DNA from: Sipunculus nudus
Taxonomy: Eukaryota > Annelida > Sipuncula > Golfingiida > Sipunculidae
Reading direction: 5' to 3'
Assembly (NCBI GenBank): GCA_026874595.1
Contig: CM049310.1
Span: forward strand, 17,956,058 to 18,020,057
DNA: 64,000 nucleotides
How positions within the stretch are numbered: position 1 is the first letter of the stretch; every line of letters begins with the position of its first letter. Below the pieces are notes generated by a model that saw only the letters and a list, made by a program, of their open reading frames with translations, did not search any database and was not told the origin of the DNA. Below, piece by piece: positions 27,701-36,490 of this stretch. The position numbers were made by a program, and so were the translations under genes.

Positions 27701-28628
27701 CATTCTACTACTGCTTATTACTGCTGTCATTGCATTCATATTTGCTCAAATATATCACAATTTTCAACCCCTCCTAAATAAATAAAAAATAAACCACTAT
27801 ATTTGACTCTATTAATCCATCAGTCAGGTAATTTCATTTACTCACATATTACATTACATTCCATTATAATAGCCCAACATGTCCATGATATTCATAAGCT
27901 TTATCGACTCGATGTAGTATCACAGTGGAGAAACATTTATAGTCCAATTACGATCAGCTGAGCGCCGTGACCCATGGGTCCCTTGTTTTCCTCTACTGTT
28001 TGTCTCAATTTCCCCAAAGTTCAAAATTATAGTCATAAGGTAGATAGAAAAATGACCAAAAAAACACACCAAAATTTGGTTTTGAAATATTGTTAAGTAG
28101 TTTAATATTAGTTCATTAAAAAACGTCCCAATCTGCTTTTTTGTCCTTTTGGAAAACGGATAAGAGCCCATGATAAGTGACCACTGATTAATATTCAATT
28201 CAGATGTTTTTTCATGAATTAGATGCAGGTATAGTGCAATATGAGTCACCGGGACTTCTTCCATGACAAACAGGGCGCAGTAAATTGTTCGGTGATTTTT
28301 TGCGACATTGCAATAAATCTGCCGGCAAAGTCATTATCTGGGACATAGTGGCACGAATGACGGTAGTTTGTGGTGGCCGTCCTCATTTATAACAAAGCTG
28401 AGGTCATACTGATCAATTATATATCCGCCGCAAGGTCTATTCCGGGGAGGATGAGCTTTAAGGCAGTACACTTGCAAAATATCACGCGCGGGGCAATGGC
28501 AGTGTGACTTTGGATACTTAGTTAAGGAATGTATATACAGAGAGTATACTTTTTAATTGTGAAAGATTTGTGTCCATATCCCTATACTAAAAGTGTTATA
28601 AATCTCCGAGACACATGTTTCTAAAGTA

Positions 28629-28698
<70 letters not shown>

Positions 28699-31600
28699 CA
28701 ATGTATATAAAATATACAATTTCATATTCTGGACCGGTATTATGCGGTATTATGCGGCTGGAACCAGAAATCCATTGCTGAAAAAGGGTTGCATAAGCTG
28801 AAGCTGATAGTTAGGAATGACAGATGAGCTAAAGGTCGATGTGTTCCAAATGTCATGACTCATAGATCCTCGTGTAATTAAAAAAATATGTCATTCTCTA
28901 CAAGAGGGGAAAAGCCCCAACCAAATGTTATCTCATTGCGCTATGAATAGACCCCAGGTATTTGGTGGATTAAAAATCGTCAGTGAGAAGGTGTTTCATC
29001 ATAGTGAATAAATGACCAATACCTAAACCTGCTTTCGCCACTTGACCGATGTAGCAATTAACTCCATCCATCAAAAAATCTGAAATCTCCAACCTGAAAG
29101 TGTCTTTTATCAGATGATGTAGCGCGGCCTTTCGAAGACCTAGCGCACCTATATTCGGTGTCACAATATTTATTACCCACAGGAGCATTTGGTGCTTAAT
29201 GACTTTCAGTGCTGGGTCCAAGCTTCGCGCACTTTGCGCGTCTCTCGCTGCTGTCGCTTTATGACAAGATAATTATCCCGAAAGTTCAAACACTGTAGCT
29301 ACTTAAGCTTAGCAATGATATATTGTTAATTTTTGTGTTGCAAAGACCATTTTTATTAATTGATTACCATAATTATGTCTTGTTTTGTCCACCCATTGAC
29401 TTTTCAACACCAGGTGACGAATAATTATAGCCCTGTTATTTTCCTCTCTGACAACAACTTCATAGATGATAGGAATTATTAATCAGGAATATCTTAGCGC
29501 ACGTTGGTAGTAATTAATTGCCGTATTTTATCATATTCCAAAATGTTATTATGTTTTGAAATTCAAAACGACATGATGTAACAAAGTAATATATCTTGGG
29601 ATTTCAACAGTAAGAGGCAGGGTTGGGTTTTAGGCTGCCCAAAACCTGTTTTCGGCAGGGCAGAGCCTAAAACCTGCCTTTAACTGCCTAAAATAGGTTA
29701 TAACCTGCCTAAAACTGCCTTTAACTACCTTACTTATCCTCACCTATGACTTGCAGTTTAACTATGTTTCATTGTTACACAGCTTAATGCATTACAGAAA
29801 TATATATTCAACAAATTTAAAGTGTGGAACACTTTATTCAAACTAAACAAATAAACCATGATACAAAAAAAAGCAACAAACGAATACAACACTTCTTCAG
29901 GTTTTCCAAATGACAGTTTTAGCTTGTATCCCAAAATCATGTTCTGAGGTCTCCCACCTCCATTACTGCCAATTTATAAATGAATGCTTATACTGTAAGC
30001 TTATAACCAGATTCTTTAATGGGCTTTTGGATCACAAGGGATTAAATTTTGTGATATATGCAAAAGAAATTTTTTCCGGAATTCAAAAAGTTATTCCATT
30101 TACACTGATGAATAGTCCTTTATACTGTAGTCTTACTAACATAACATATGTTTTGTATGCTTGTAGCTTAAAATGGCAAAAAGCATAAGGTTGATTTTAT
30201 ATATAATAACAGATCTTTTATCCTAGCCATAAACTAAAAATATGATAATATCTTTTACATTATCTGATAATGAACAAGATTTCCACTAGTTGTTTATTTC
30301 CTTAGCTAGGTCATCCATTTTCAAATTTTGAGATTTTGTGCACATACTTATTTTCTAGATAATGATGGAAATGCTCTGTTAACTGTATGATAAGATTGTG
30401 AAAATGAACCCTCATACATCACTAAAATTAGTATAAACTGAAAAATACTAAAATATATTGCAGTGAATATGTTGCAAACCACAGAATATTCATAATCACT
30501 TTTGGACCATGTTCAACCTAAAGGCCTGAGAAACCCACATGTCATCATTGTTATGGTTACAAGAGGCATACTGGAGACTCTATTACATTATTCCAGGTAG
30601 CAGGGCACTCATTAGGAAACCAAAAGGGTCCTGATACTGACTTGACATTGGCCAATGAAACCAGACAAACATGGTCTCATGCTCAAGAAACCTATACAGG
30701 CTCTTTGAAGACTGCATGATGCCAGCCAACAGGAAATCATGCATTACTAGTAATACCTGAAACCTTCCAGAATCCAAGCAAAGCCTTGTGACTGCATCAC
30801 TTCAGCCAGTTTGGTAGTTTTATAGATCTTTAAGTCAAAAATTTAAACAAATATAGGTTTTAGGCACTTTTGGTGCCTAAAACCTGCCCAAAACCTGTTT
30901 TAGGCAGGGCAGTTTTAACCAGGTTAAAACCTATGGTTAAAACCTTCCTGCCTAAAACTTGCCAACCCTGGTAAGAGGTATTTTATTGAACAATTAAGAA
31001 GCCTATATGCTACAGCCGTTTTTCGTATATTTACATGCTTTAATTATTTGCTTTCTTGTACTACCGTCTCTTCGTTACAACATAACGGTAGATGTACTGT
31101 AGACCAGCAACATAACTATTTATGGAACCATTGTACCTTTTAATAAGACGCAGCTTTTTATACAACTTCTGCTTGATTTATGTGTTTATACGTTCTTTGT
31201 AAAAGAAGCTTCTGTTTGCAGGTTTAAAACCCTATACTCATGTTAAAGTGATTTTTTTTGTGACAGAGCTATGCGCTACGCCATATTTTGCACAAAGAAC
31301 ATTATGCAGAGCAAAGACTCATTAGTGAACAAGCAGGGGCCAGCAAATGCCGAGCGATAAAAAGAAGTGTGACGACCTGGGATCACGGTCAAAAATAAAT
31401 ATTTAGTGCAAATATGATTGTCGATAGACTGTCGGACATTAGAAAAAAAATTCTAAACTCTACAAAAACAATAATCGTTGCATCAGAATTCCTTTGGTTC
31501 ATGCAAAGTATGTGCATATAGTGACACATAATAAAAAGTATAGGATGTTGATATTTTTACACAGAGTTCATATTTTTAAGTCTCCTACAAAGCATTTATA

Positions 31601-31832
31601 CATTTTATATAAGCCAGAGTTAGATTAGTGAAGCTGATTTTTTATCGTTGACAGGCTCGTGTATGAAGATTCTGAACGTGACCCTGGTGGACGCGCTTGA
31701 TGTACACAACAGGCGGACCTTCCATAGCTGGAACCCCATAGTCTGGTTCAACCCGTCATCTCTCGAGCACCGACTGCTGAACTACCGTAACGTCTTCCGT
31801 AACGATCCTAGGGTAAGGACCTTGTCTCCCTC

Positions 31833-31868
<36 letters not shown>

Positions 31869-34800
31869 GTTACAGCCTTATCGGTGGTGTATACATTCAG
31901 CAATTTATTGTCATAAATAGGCAATATATGTTAACACACACACAAACATAAAAGTACGCCCATTTACGACTCTCCCTATGTGAGATATCAAAAATCATCG
32001 TTTTGACATGCGATCTATGGATGTGAATGCAAGTATTTGTGAATTCATGATGTTTGCCATCATGTGTTATGCTACAACTTAAATAAAACTAAATTTCACA
32101 GTTTTCAATTCTAAACTTGAATAATAATATGCTGACTAAATTGTTTAATTAGCAGTCTGTAATGTTGAGTCTCTAGGATCCTTTGCTATATCTAATTAAC
32201 TGAATACAAGTTGTACACAAAAGAAAAATAAAATGCATTATTATAATTACAAATGTATTACACATTTATATTATTACACTGATAGAAACAAGAGAAATAT
32301 TTGTTTCGTCTCAAAGGTCCCCATGTTTCCTGTTGTGTACGGAATTCAACCTGAAACACAAGTGTAGGGCCAGATTCTCTTGCATTGATACAAATGAAAG
32401 CGAATTGTATGAGCCACAGGCCATAATGAAGAAGGATGACACAATGACCCTTACCAGATACACATTAAATTGATTGCATCCATAGAAAAGCTAGTTAGCT
32501 ACGTCAGCGGGATTGCTTCTGCCTGAGCCAGATAACGCTATGAGGAATCGCAGTTATTGTAGTATATCAGTTGACGGGCGCAGCAAACATCTTTATCATA
32601 CCTTATTTGTAAGACCAACTCGCCAATTTCAGCCTTGAGGTCAAGCTCCTTTTGCTTTCGCTATAACGAAACCCATCGTATTAGTGTCAGTGTGAGTGAC
32701 GCAAGTCGCAGTAACTCTTGATTTTACAAGACACAAAAACTGGTTTCAGGGTTGGGAGGCGGGCTCTGCTGGATTATAAACTTGCAATCAGGGCAAGTCT
32801 GAGGGGTAATAAGCAGAAAACCGTGTTTACATACTATATTATCCGTGATTATTGCGCCAAATGTGCTTTTTAGTCAGCTTAATCAGGCCTTGACTATTGA
32901 CTGGTTTATTTTCTATGGAGACCCAAAGCTGTGCTCTAAGCTCCGTAGAAGAATTGAAACAGTTTCAATGTACCATGTCAGGGTATATCGCAGTATAAAT
33001 ATACATGGCCTCAGCAAAGATATGACCTCAGTGAAGGATGGTTATTTCACTACAGGGGTTTTATACGGGATCAAATGTATTTTGCAAAGAAAAGCAAACT
33101 GACAGAAAAACAGGATAAATTTCCTAAAGACGCCCGGAGACCTCGATAATTTATAATTGATGTGAGCCAGTGCGCAAAAAAGGAACTGCGCTCCTTGTAT
33201 TAAATCATGTGTGCCCATCATGGAAATAAGGAATGGCATTGAGAAATCCGAGTAAACGTAAAATGAACTAAAGATATAACAGATGGGAGCAGACCTGTGT
33301 GTGTATCTCATTAATAAAAAGCTTATATGTTGTGCATGTATAATGTTTTAGCATTGGATCTGATTTTGCACATTCATGAATATGACACTGAGCTTCACAA
33401 AGCTATCCTCCTTTAAAGAGTTATTTTATTTTTTCTTTATTCTTCCCAATTCAAATTTTGTCAATGTCACTCATTATCAGTGTTTAATGAGTAGCTTACT
33501 GCAAAGGCGTAAAATGCCCTGAGAGTTTTAATTAATCGAGTTAAACCCAGAATAATTTATCATTCCCGATTAATGGGTATTAAACCAGATTAATTATATT
33601 TTTAGAATGTTTATTGTGACTTGAAGTTTTTCTTTTCCATGGCTCTGTTTTAATCAATAGGTGATTGCTGTTAAATTCAAAATACTTTTCATGGCACCTG
33701 CGTCATCTAATTGGCCCTTATTCTTACAGACTTTTGGAAAATGTCACTTAAAGGTTATCAAAATTATAATCAAGCCTTTTTCACCTCTTGCTGAGGCTTA
33801 TTTGTCAAGAGCTTGTATGGGTACGTCGGGGAGCATTATAAGTTTTATATTTTACATTTCACGGACTTCTCACAATATTTTTATTTGTTTATTTTATTTT
33901 TTAATGTTAAAGGCAACATGTATCAATGTTCGGGTCTTGGTGAATGAGTAGCTTACTGCAATCATTATCAGGATTTGTCATAGCTCTTCACTTATTGGCC
34001 CTTATTCTTACAGACTTTTGGAAAATGTCACTTAAAGGTTATCAAAATTATAATCAAGCCTTTTTCACCTCTTGCTGAGGCTTATTTGTCAAGAGCTTGT
34101 ATGGGTACGTCGGGGAGCATTATAAGTTTTATATTTTACATTTCACGGACTTCTCACAATATTTTTATTTGTTTATTTTATTTTTTAATGTTAAAGGCAA
34201 CATGTATCAATGTTCGGGTCTTGGTGAATGAGTAGCTTACTGCAATCATTATCAGGATTTGTCATAGCTCTTCACTTATTATCGTGGGGCTAAGATGATT
34301 TTAAGGTCAGGGATTTACCAGGTTTATATTTAGAATTTGCTTGGATGTTCTTTAAGATATTCGACAGCCCTTGTCATGATTAACGTGTGTTTATGGACCA
34401 TTTATCTTGAAGATTGTGTAATTACGAGATGAAGGTTTTTTTTTTTTTATCTGTTTTGTTTTTGATATAATTGGGTGTTACTCTCAGTATTGTGCATCTA
34501 CATATAATGAGCTCTGTGCTGCTTGGTTTATCAGTAATTATTAATGTCTTGCAGTCTAAAAGCGAAGCCTTGAGCGTCGGCAGCGCCACATTCCATTACG
34601 TCACGCCGGGTCAGATGTATATATTTGATTACATCATATATGATTTATGTCTGTACGGCCGAGGTGACAAATGCAAGGGCCCACGCTTCCCTTGGGAGAG
34701 AGAACACAGCGTATTCAATGAGAACCCACGTTCTGAGCCAAAGAAAATCCAAGAAAAAGTGACCCAACAACAGCGAGTGTCGGTGCCGGAGAAAGGGGCC

Positions 34801-34890
34801 TCGATACCAAAAGAGAACGCACCACCCTCAACTGTCAAGCACAATGCGGCCCTAAAGGAGCCCGTGAGAGACAAGAATTTGAGGTTATAA
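642..34890 (+). CDS. C1GALT1: Core-1 beta-1,3-galactosyltransferase family protein (C1GALT1-like), five exons
   Basis: Joining 650-794, 14951-15578, 22935-23032, 31655-31812 and 34555-34890 gives an uninterrupted frame of 455 codons (454 aa plus TAA); every junction is GT-AG and phase-compatible. Known members transfer galactose to GalNAc-Ser/Thr (T antigen, core 1 O-glycan) in the Golgi lumen, using UDP-Gal and Mn2+. Seen here: a short cytosolic N-terminus and signal anchor (about residues 9-29), a stem, then the catalytic domain with CGVITSPENW (132-141), TWAPRC (151-156), the metal-binding DDD at 212-214 in WYLKADDDSF, the family signature NSGGAGYVLS (253-262), EDIDIG at the exon 3/4 joint and a FHYV motif near 356-359. 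The usual vertebrate enzyme is about 360 aa; the excess here is a stem plus a Lys/Pro/Gln-rich C-terminal tail (about 395-454). The paired Cys normally just upstream of the FHYV region is not seen. Family is sure; orthology to C1GALT1 rather than a paralogue is not. Confidence 0.88.
1431..2575. mobile_element. Degraded hAT-like non-autonomous element, interrupted
   Basis: The left end reads AGGGGTGCGCGATATTATCG followed by imperfect ATCG/ATACG alternations. The 2505-2575 stretch contains inverted counterparts (CGATGAAAATATCG, AATACGTATCAC). A family B repeat at 1560-2010 interrupts it. No target duplication found; tentative. Confidence 0.3.
1560..2010 (+). repeat. Family B repeat, 5'-truncated copy
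   Basis: Contains the units with ATCGTAACCACTGGACATAG, CTTGGAAACCTGAAAATAGG and GAGCCATGGGGCTC, shared with 15956, 38540 and 51190. It ends with the family tail GTCAGCTGAGCATCAGGACC followed by CATGGGTCACTTGTT. The hairpin/CCGT head is absent. Confidence 0.75.
3795..4400 (+). repeat. Family E repeat, two tandem units with CAAGATGGCGGC motif
   Basis: Two diverged units about 330 bp apart share GAAAGAAG, ATGAAAtTTGGCAt, CAGATATtGGGCC and CCAAGATGGCG(C/G)CCAAGA. An inverted copy lies at 7764-8055. Confidence 0.7.
4566..4760 (+). repeat. tRNA-derived SINE fragment
   Basis: ATTGGTAAAACGCTCGGCTC resembles an A-box, followed by GGCGACC and CTGTCCCCGATG in the B-box area, then a tail with GGTTGTTTTCTTCGTG. 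The same head occurs inverted at 7125-7240. Pol III boxes are degenerate, so this is an old copy, not a tRNA gene. Confidence 0.5.
5030..5150 (-). repeat. tRNA-like SINE head
   Basis: On the minus strand: GCCTCGTGGTTAAGGACG (A-box-like) then CCCCGGTTCAAACCCCGTC (B-box GGTTCAAACCC). The stem pairing does not make a full cloverleaf, so I call a SINE rather than a tRNA gene. Confidence 0.5.
7125..7240 (-). repeat. tRNA-derived SINE fragment, inverted relative to 4566
   Basis: The minus strand reads GAGTGGTAAAACGCTCGGC then CATTGGCGCCCCAGG, matching the head of the 4566 copy. Confidence 0.5.
7764..8055 (-). repeat. Family E repeat, inverted copy
   Basis: Reverse-complement matches to 3800-4390: GAAAGAAGCATGAAACTTGG, CAGATATAGGGCCAAGC, CAAAATCCAAGATGGCCGCC and TTTATAAGGGTT in the same order. 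Confidence 0.7.
8070..8450 (+). repeat. Family G repeat with CCGTCC head and two internal units
   Basis: The head has GACGGGAGTATTATGG then CCGTCCGTCCGTCCGTTAAC. Two diverged units follow, each with GTCGCC(G/A)CGATAACTT and CAGCAAAATCCAC(A/G)CATATTTAAT ahead of AGGTCA. It closes with CGGGCGTATTATGCA, resembling its own head. Confidence 0.6.
8719..9205. repeat. CpG-rich island with recurrent TCGTA/TACGA motifs behind a T13-G15 tract
   Basis: A T13 run joined to a G15 run (8719-8746) is followed by about 430 bp with at least twelve TCGTA or TACGA pentamers on either strand, including GTCGTACGAC and TTGTCGTACGATAGG. Composition and CpG density contrast sharply with the AT-rich flanks. It is not coding: frames are broken. 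Confidence 0.6.
9350..9530 (+). repeat. Family A repeat, head fragment
   Basis: Begins with the hairpin arm AGCTCAGCTGACT, then CCGTCCGTCCGTTAAACTGG, ACGTTTTGAAAGCG and AGATGTCCCAAATATCTCC. These are shared with 10428 and 24775. Confidence 0.7.
10428..12312 (+). repeat. Family A repeat, long copy with two tails
   Basis: A perfect-length 29-nt hairpin head (10428-10456) is followed by (CCGT)n, then AGATGTCCCCAAGATCTCC and a long AT-rich body. Tail motifs with the CCCATGGG palindrome and CCCTTGTT occur at about 12020-12052 and 12280-12312, suggesting two nested or tandem copies. The middle includes a C14 tract at 11311. Confidence 0.65.
13732..14025 (+). other. GC-rich open frame of unknown nature inside intron 1
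   Basis: About 95 codons open to TAG in a stretch visibly richer in G+C than its flanks, with no recognised domain. An ATG lies at 13753. There is no clear acceptor/donor pair fitting the C1GALT1-like phases. It could be a conserved regulatory element, an unrelated exon or chance. Confidence 0.2.
14951..15578 (+). CDS. C1GALT1: C1GALT1-like exon 2 (stem and catalytic core)
   Basis: The acceptor TTTCAG ends at 14950 and the donor GTGAGT starts at 15579. The exon encodes residues 49-258, including a stem with CEC (74-76), a Lys-rich linker, the start of the glycosyltransferase fold (C132, C156) and the DDD metal site (212-214). It ends inside the GGAG signature. The G left from exon 1 completes the Glu codon at the left junction. 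Confidence 0.9.
15956..16990 (+). repeat. Family B repeat
   Basis: The degenerate head TTCAGCTGACTTTCAGTCAAG and a CCGTCTGT region are followed by three or more ~250-300-bp units with GGACCTA, CTTGGAAACCTGAA, GCTATGGGGATCC and TTTCATCAGTTCCTACAGAC. The tail near 16945 is degraded. Confidence 0.7.
17041..17990 (+). repeat. Family B head fragment joined to family C repeat
   Basis: 17041-17280 starts AGCGCAGCTGACTGTAAGTC and resembles family B. From 17281, family C begins GCGAACCTGTGAGCTTATGC with GTCGTCTGTCGTCCG runs, then units with GGAGCTATCATCACC, GTTGGTCACATGAGTCATAT and TTTGTTCAAATGG. These recur at 20380-21640 and 55294-56440. Confidence 0.65.
18000..20327. mobile_element. TIR-bounded insertion with (TAATAG)n at both ends
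   Basis: The left end contains CAGACATGGGGT next to (TAATAG)n at 18020-18135. The right end contains (TAATAG)n at 20168-20310 followed by ACCCCATGTCTGG, the inverted match, with TTAATAT beside both. It lies between two blocks of family C, consistent with a nested non-autonomous insertion. The hexamer array runs in the same direction at both ends, so it is not part of the inverted repeat. No transposase frame seen. Confidence 0.45.
19264..19689. mobile_element. 426-bp MITE with TA target duplication
   Basis: The left end CTGTGGTTGCC...TTCGCGAGG and right end CCTCGCGAA...GGCTTC-type...CAACCACAG form imperfect terminal inverted repeats of about 30 bp, each flanked by TA. The interior is rich in TCGCGA motifs and has no coding frame. 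Short TIRs beginning CTGTGG and a TA duplication suit a Tc1/mariner-type non-autonomous element. Confidence 0.65.
20380..21640 (+). repeat. Family C repeat, second block
   Basis: Repeating units of about 300-380 bp with GGAGCTA(G/C)CAT, AGATTTTATAG(G/A)G, AAATTGTT, CTCAAGTTTGTTCAAATGG, GTTGGTCACATGA(G/C)TCATAT and GGTGCCACCTACATTGACC. It is probably the continuation of 17281-17990. Confidence 0.65.
21745..22690 (+). repeat. Family I repeat (gatcgagataactcc type)
   Basis: Starts near GACGACGTCAGGGGGCTACT with GCCGATCGAGATAACTCC and continues with loose units containing GGTGACCTTG and CCCATAAC. It resembles families G and H in layout. Borders are uncertain. Confidence 0.4.
22935..23032 (+). 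CDS. C1GALT1: C1GALT1-like exon 3
   Basis: The acceptor TTGCAG ends at 22934 and the donor GTAATT starts at 23033. The 98-nt exon completes the GGAG codon and encodes YVLSREAVRRLVEYG, then a GWCPKQGSYEDIDI segment, which matches the acceptor/nucleotide-binding part of the family (GYVLS...ED). It was found by splice-phase matching, since it is too short to stand out as an open frame. Confidence 0.88.
24030..24600 (+). repeat. Family H repeat, three internal units
   Basis: The head has GTCGGCGTCATCGTCGTCCG. Three units of about 115 bp follow, sharing the pattern GTGA(C/A)C...AACTTTTGAA...CTC(G/A)G.(A/G)TATTTTCA(T/C)GAA. GAGGGGAGA appears near both borders (24043 and 24580). Confidence 0.6.
24775..25510 (+). 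repeat. Family A repeat
   Basis: A hairpin head at 24775-24803, then (CCGT)n, TGGCACGTTTTGACACCG, TTAGATGTCCCCAAAATCTC and CACACTTCAGGACTGCC. It is very similar to 10428-11100. Confidence 0.8.
25613..26150 (+). repeat. Family A repeat, second body unit
   Basis: Restarts at TTAGATGTCCCCAAAATCTC without a head and repeats the same body, so the family A core is itself tandemly organised. A matching family tail (GATCAGCTGAGCGCCGTGAC then CCATGGGTCCCTTGTT) lies at 27953-27988. Confidence 0.7.
27953..27988 (+). repeat. Family A tail with CCCATGGG palindrome
   Basis: CAGCTGAGCGCCGTGACCCA followed by TGGGTCCCTTGTT, the same terminus as at 12020 and 12280. It may be the end of the element that starts at 24775, if 26155-27950 belongs to it. 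Confidence 0.6.
28633..28697. repeat. (CT)n(TA)n compound microsatellite
   Basis: About 32 nt of CT followed directly by about 33 nt of TA repeats. Confidence 0.95.
29618..30970. mobile_element. Non-autonomous hAT-type DNA transposon (1353 bp)
   Basis: Starts CAGGGTTGGGTTTTAGGC and ends with the inverted match GCCTAAAACTTGCCAACCCTG. The exact 8-bp duplication GTAAGAGG lies on both sides (29610-29617 and 30971-30978). Subterminal regions carry repeated AAAACCTG(C/T) and GGCAGGGCAG blocks on both sides in inverted layout. An 8-bp duplication with CAGGG-type ends is diagnostic of hAT. No transposase frame inside. Confidence 0.85.
31655..31812 (+). CDS. C1GALT1: C1GALT1-like exon 4
   Basis: The acceptor GACAG ends at 31654 and the donor GTAAGG starts at 31813. 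The exon completes the Gly of EDIDIG and continues SCMKILNV..., with RRTFHSWNP aligning with the RETFHPF-type segment of the family. The intron begins with a purine-rich (AG)n run about 20 nt past the donor. Confidence 0.88.
31832..31869 (+). repeat. (AG)n microsatellite 20 nt past the exon 4 donor
   Basis: A nearly pure AG run with one AAAG interruption, in intron 4. Confidence 0.9.
33711..34278 (+). repeat. Exact 284-bp tandem duplication
   Basis: 33711-33994 is repeated head to tail at 33995-34278, both starting TTGGCCCTTATTCTTACAGA. I saw no mismatch by eye. A partial echo of its end (AATGAGTAGCTTACTGCAA) lies at about 33487. Confidence 0.9.
34555..34890 (+). CDS. C1GALT1: C1GALT1-like exon 5 (C-terminus and stop)
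   Basis: The acceptor TTGCAG ends at 34554 and the TAA is at 34888-34890. Residues 344-454 include the conserved SATFHYV and YIFDYIIYDL segments, then a low-complexity tail rich in Lys, Pro, Gln and Glu that is not part of the standard family domain. The Cys-Cys pair seen in the vertebrate enzyme just before this region is replaced by SKSEALSVGS here. Confidence 0.86.
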   Translation, partial: SKSEALSVGSATFHYVTPGQMYIFDYIIYDLCLYGRGDKCKGPRFPWEREHSVFNENPRSEPKKIQEKVTQQQRVSVPEKGASIPKENAPPSTVKHNAALKEPVRDKNLRL

Positions 34891-36443
34891 TGAACTTACA
34901 CCGTGAAAATCCACAGGGAATGCTTTTGATTTTATCAAATATCTTACGTTTGTTAGCTACTCGACGGGTCAATACGTTTTGATGTGACCATGTGCCCAGT
35001 AGCGTCTTATAAGACACAATCCTGCTTGTTTATGATACATTAACAAGTGACTGGTGTTGTTAAAACGGTGGTCGTAGCGTTATGGTTGGGTCTGGAGGGC
35101 AGTCATGTACAGTGGTAAATGGTTATTCTGTGTGGTACTCGGCGATGCCGAGTTTTACCATTCAGTCTTTGTCTTCTCTCTATAGCTGCAGTTTTCTAAT
35201 TGCTATATATCTGCCCAAGATAGTTTTATTTGAAACACGTGTTTTCCTTTTTTTATCAATTTGAGGAGCTATAGATTCCATTAACACAGTTTTTTTTTAA
35301 TTTTTTACAAAATATAATAAATCGCCGATAATAACGTTCCCCTTGTACCTTACATATTGTTTTGACATTTGCCTTAGTTATATCACATATTGACAGTGAG
35401 CTACCTTTAATGGCAGATGGTCAAAAGCCTGTCCCCAACAGAACATTCAGGATATATTTGTCGGCAAACCTCTACAACTTTATATAGATATATGATGAAG
35501 CAGTAGATCACATAGGATTTTTTAAAGATAGATGGGTGCTGATTATCCGGACATTGATTATTCGAACATAAGCTTTCAAAATATCATTTATTCGAGCATT
35601 ACCTAACGAGAAATTGTATTTCTTATATCACCAAAACCAGCCTCACATTTTTACCCGTAACTTCTCATCATTTGCAGCGTTATTTATAAGGATTATTCAA
35701 GTTGGTTGCCGAATTATTACGAATTACACCCATTGTCCAATAGCTGTTCAGCATTATCCTCGTTGACGAGTAACATGTTGTCTTACAACAACAAAAGAAC
35801 ACCAGAGAGAGGCAGATTTGTGACGATTACCACCTTAACAGCGACTTTTTCAGAGTATATTTTGAACATAATTAACAATGGCCTTTCCACAGGACATTTC
35901 ACACCCGAGGGTCCCCAAAGATCCTGCAATATTCCACACACGGCATTGATTTACATCCGGTGTAGTGTTTGTCTGGTGGATGGGCTCTGTGGACAAGACG
36001 CCGGGTGGCCCCCTGAGACCGTGGCCTGGGGTTTTCAGTGGCGTGTGGCCCACATTTTTAAGAGGTGATTAGTAGAGTCTCGTGTAATAAAGGCCGCAAT
36101 TGCAGCAGATATCACTTGTCAGCCGGTGAGGGGATATTGCCCATTGACATGTTTTTATACCTATCTGTTATTTCTAGATTAGCTTCTTGGTCTGCTAAAT
36201 GCCCTTGGGTTCTCTACTTGACACACAAACATGTTTCTGCATGGCATTTTAATTGCCTGTAATAAGCGGTCTGATGCCTGTCGGTACACGAACGTACGAG
36301 ATCAGTATTCTGTAACGAAGAACTTGCCGTATAATGAAAGTTTTACTTGGTTTCATGCGAGTTAAATAAATTGTATTTATTACAGACCATAGTGTTTTTG
36401 AAAACAGTTATCTTGGATTTGGGGAATCCCTATATATGAATAA

Positions 36444-36445
<2 letters not shown>

Positions 36446-36487
<42 letters not shown>
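36446..36487. repeat. (TA)n microsatellite
   Basis: About 40 nt of uninterrupted TA. Confidence 0.95.

Positions 36488-36490
<3 letters not shown>

Larger units (their letters stand above)
23033..31654 (+). other. C1GALT1-like intron 3
   Basis: An 8.6-kb intron. 23040-24030, 26155-27950 and 28260-29600 are mostly unique-looking AT-rich DNA; the remainder is family H and A repeats, a CT/TA microsatellite and a hAT-type element. A duplicated ~67-bp segment (CTCTGnnTATAT...TTGCAACTTTTGCAACAATTC type) sits at about 26860-26995. A minus-strand open frame at 28970-29221 has no recognisable domain. Confidence 0.75.
31813..34554 (+). other. C1GALT1-like intron 4
   Basis: A 2.7-kb intron: a GA microsatellite at 31832-31869, unique-looking DNA to 33690 (including a TAAT-rich stretch at 33520-33605), then an exact 284-bp tandem duplication (33711-34278). 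Confidence 0.8.

Noticed and set aside
29758-30777. Open frames inside the hAT-type element as transposase remnants
   Set aside because: All are short and none shows hAT dimerisation or catalytic motifs by eye.
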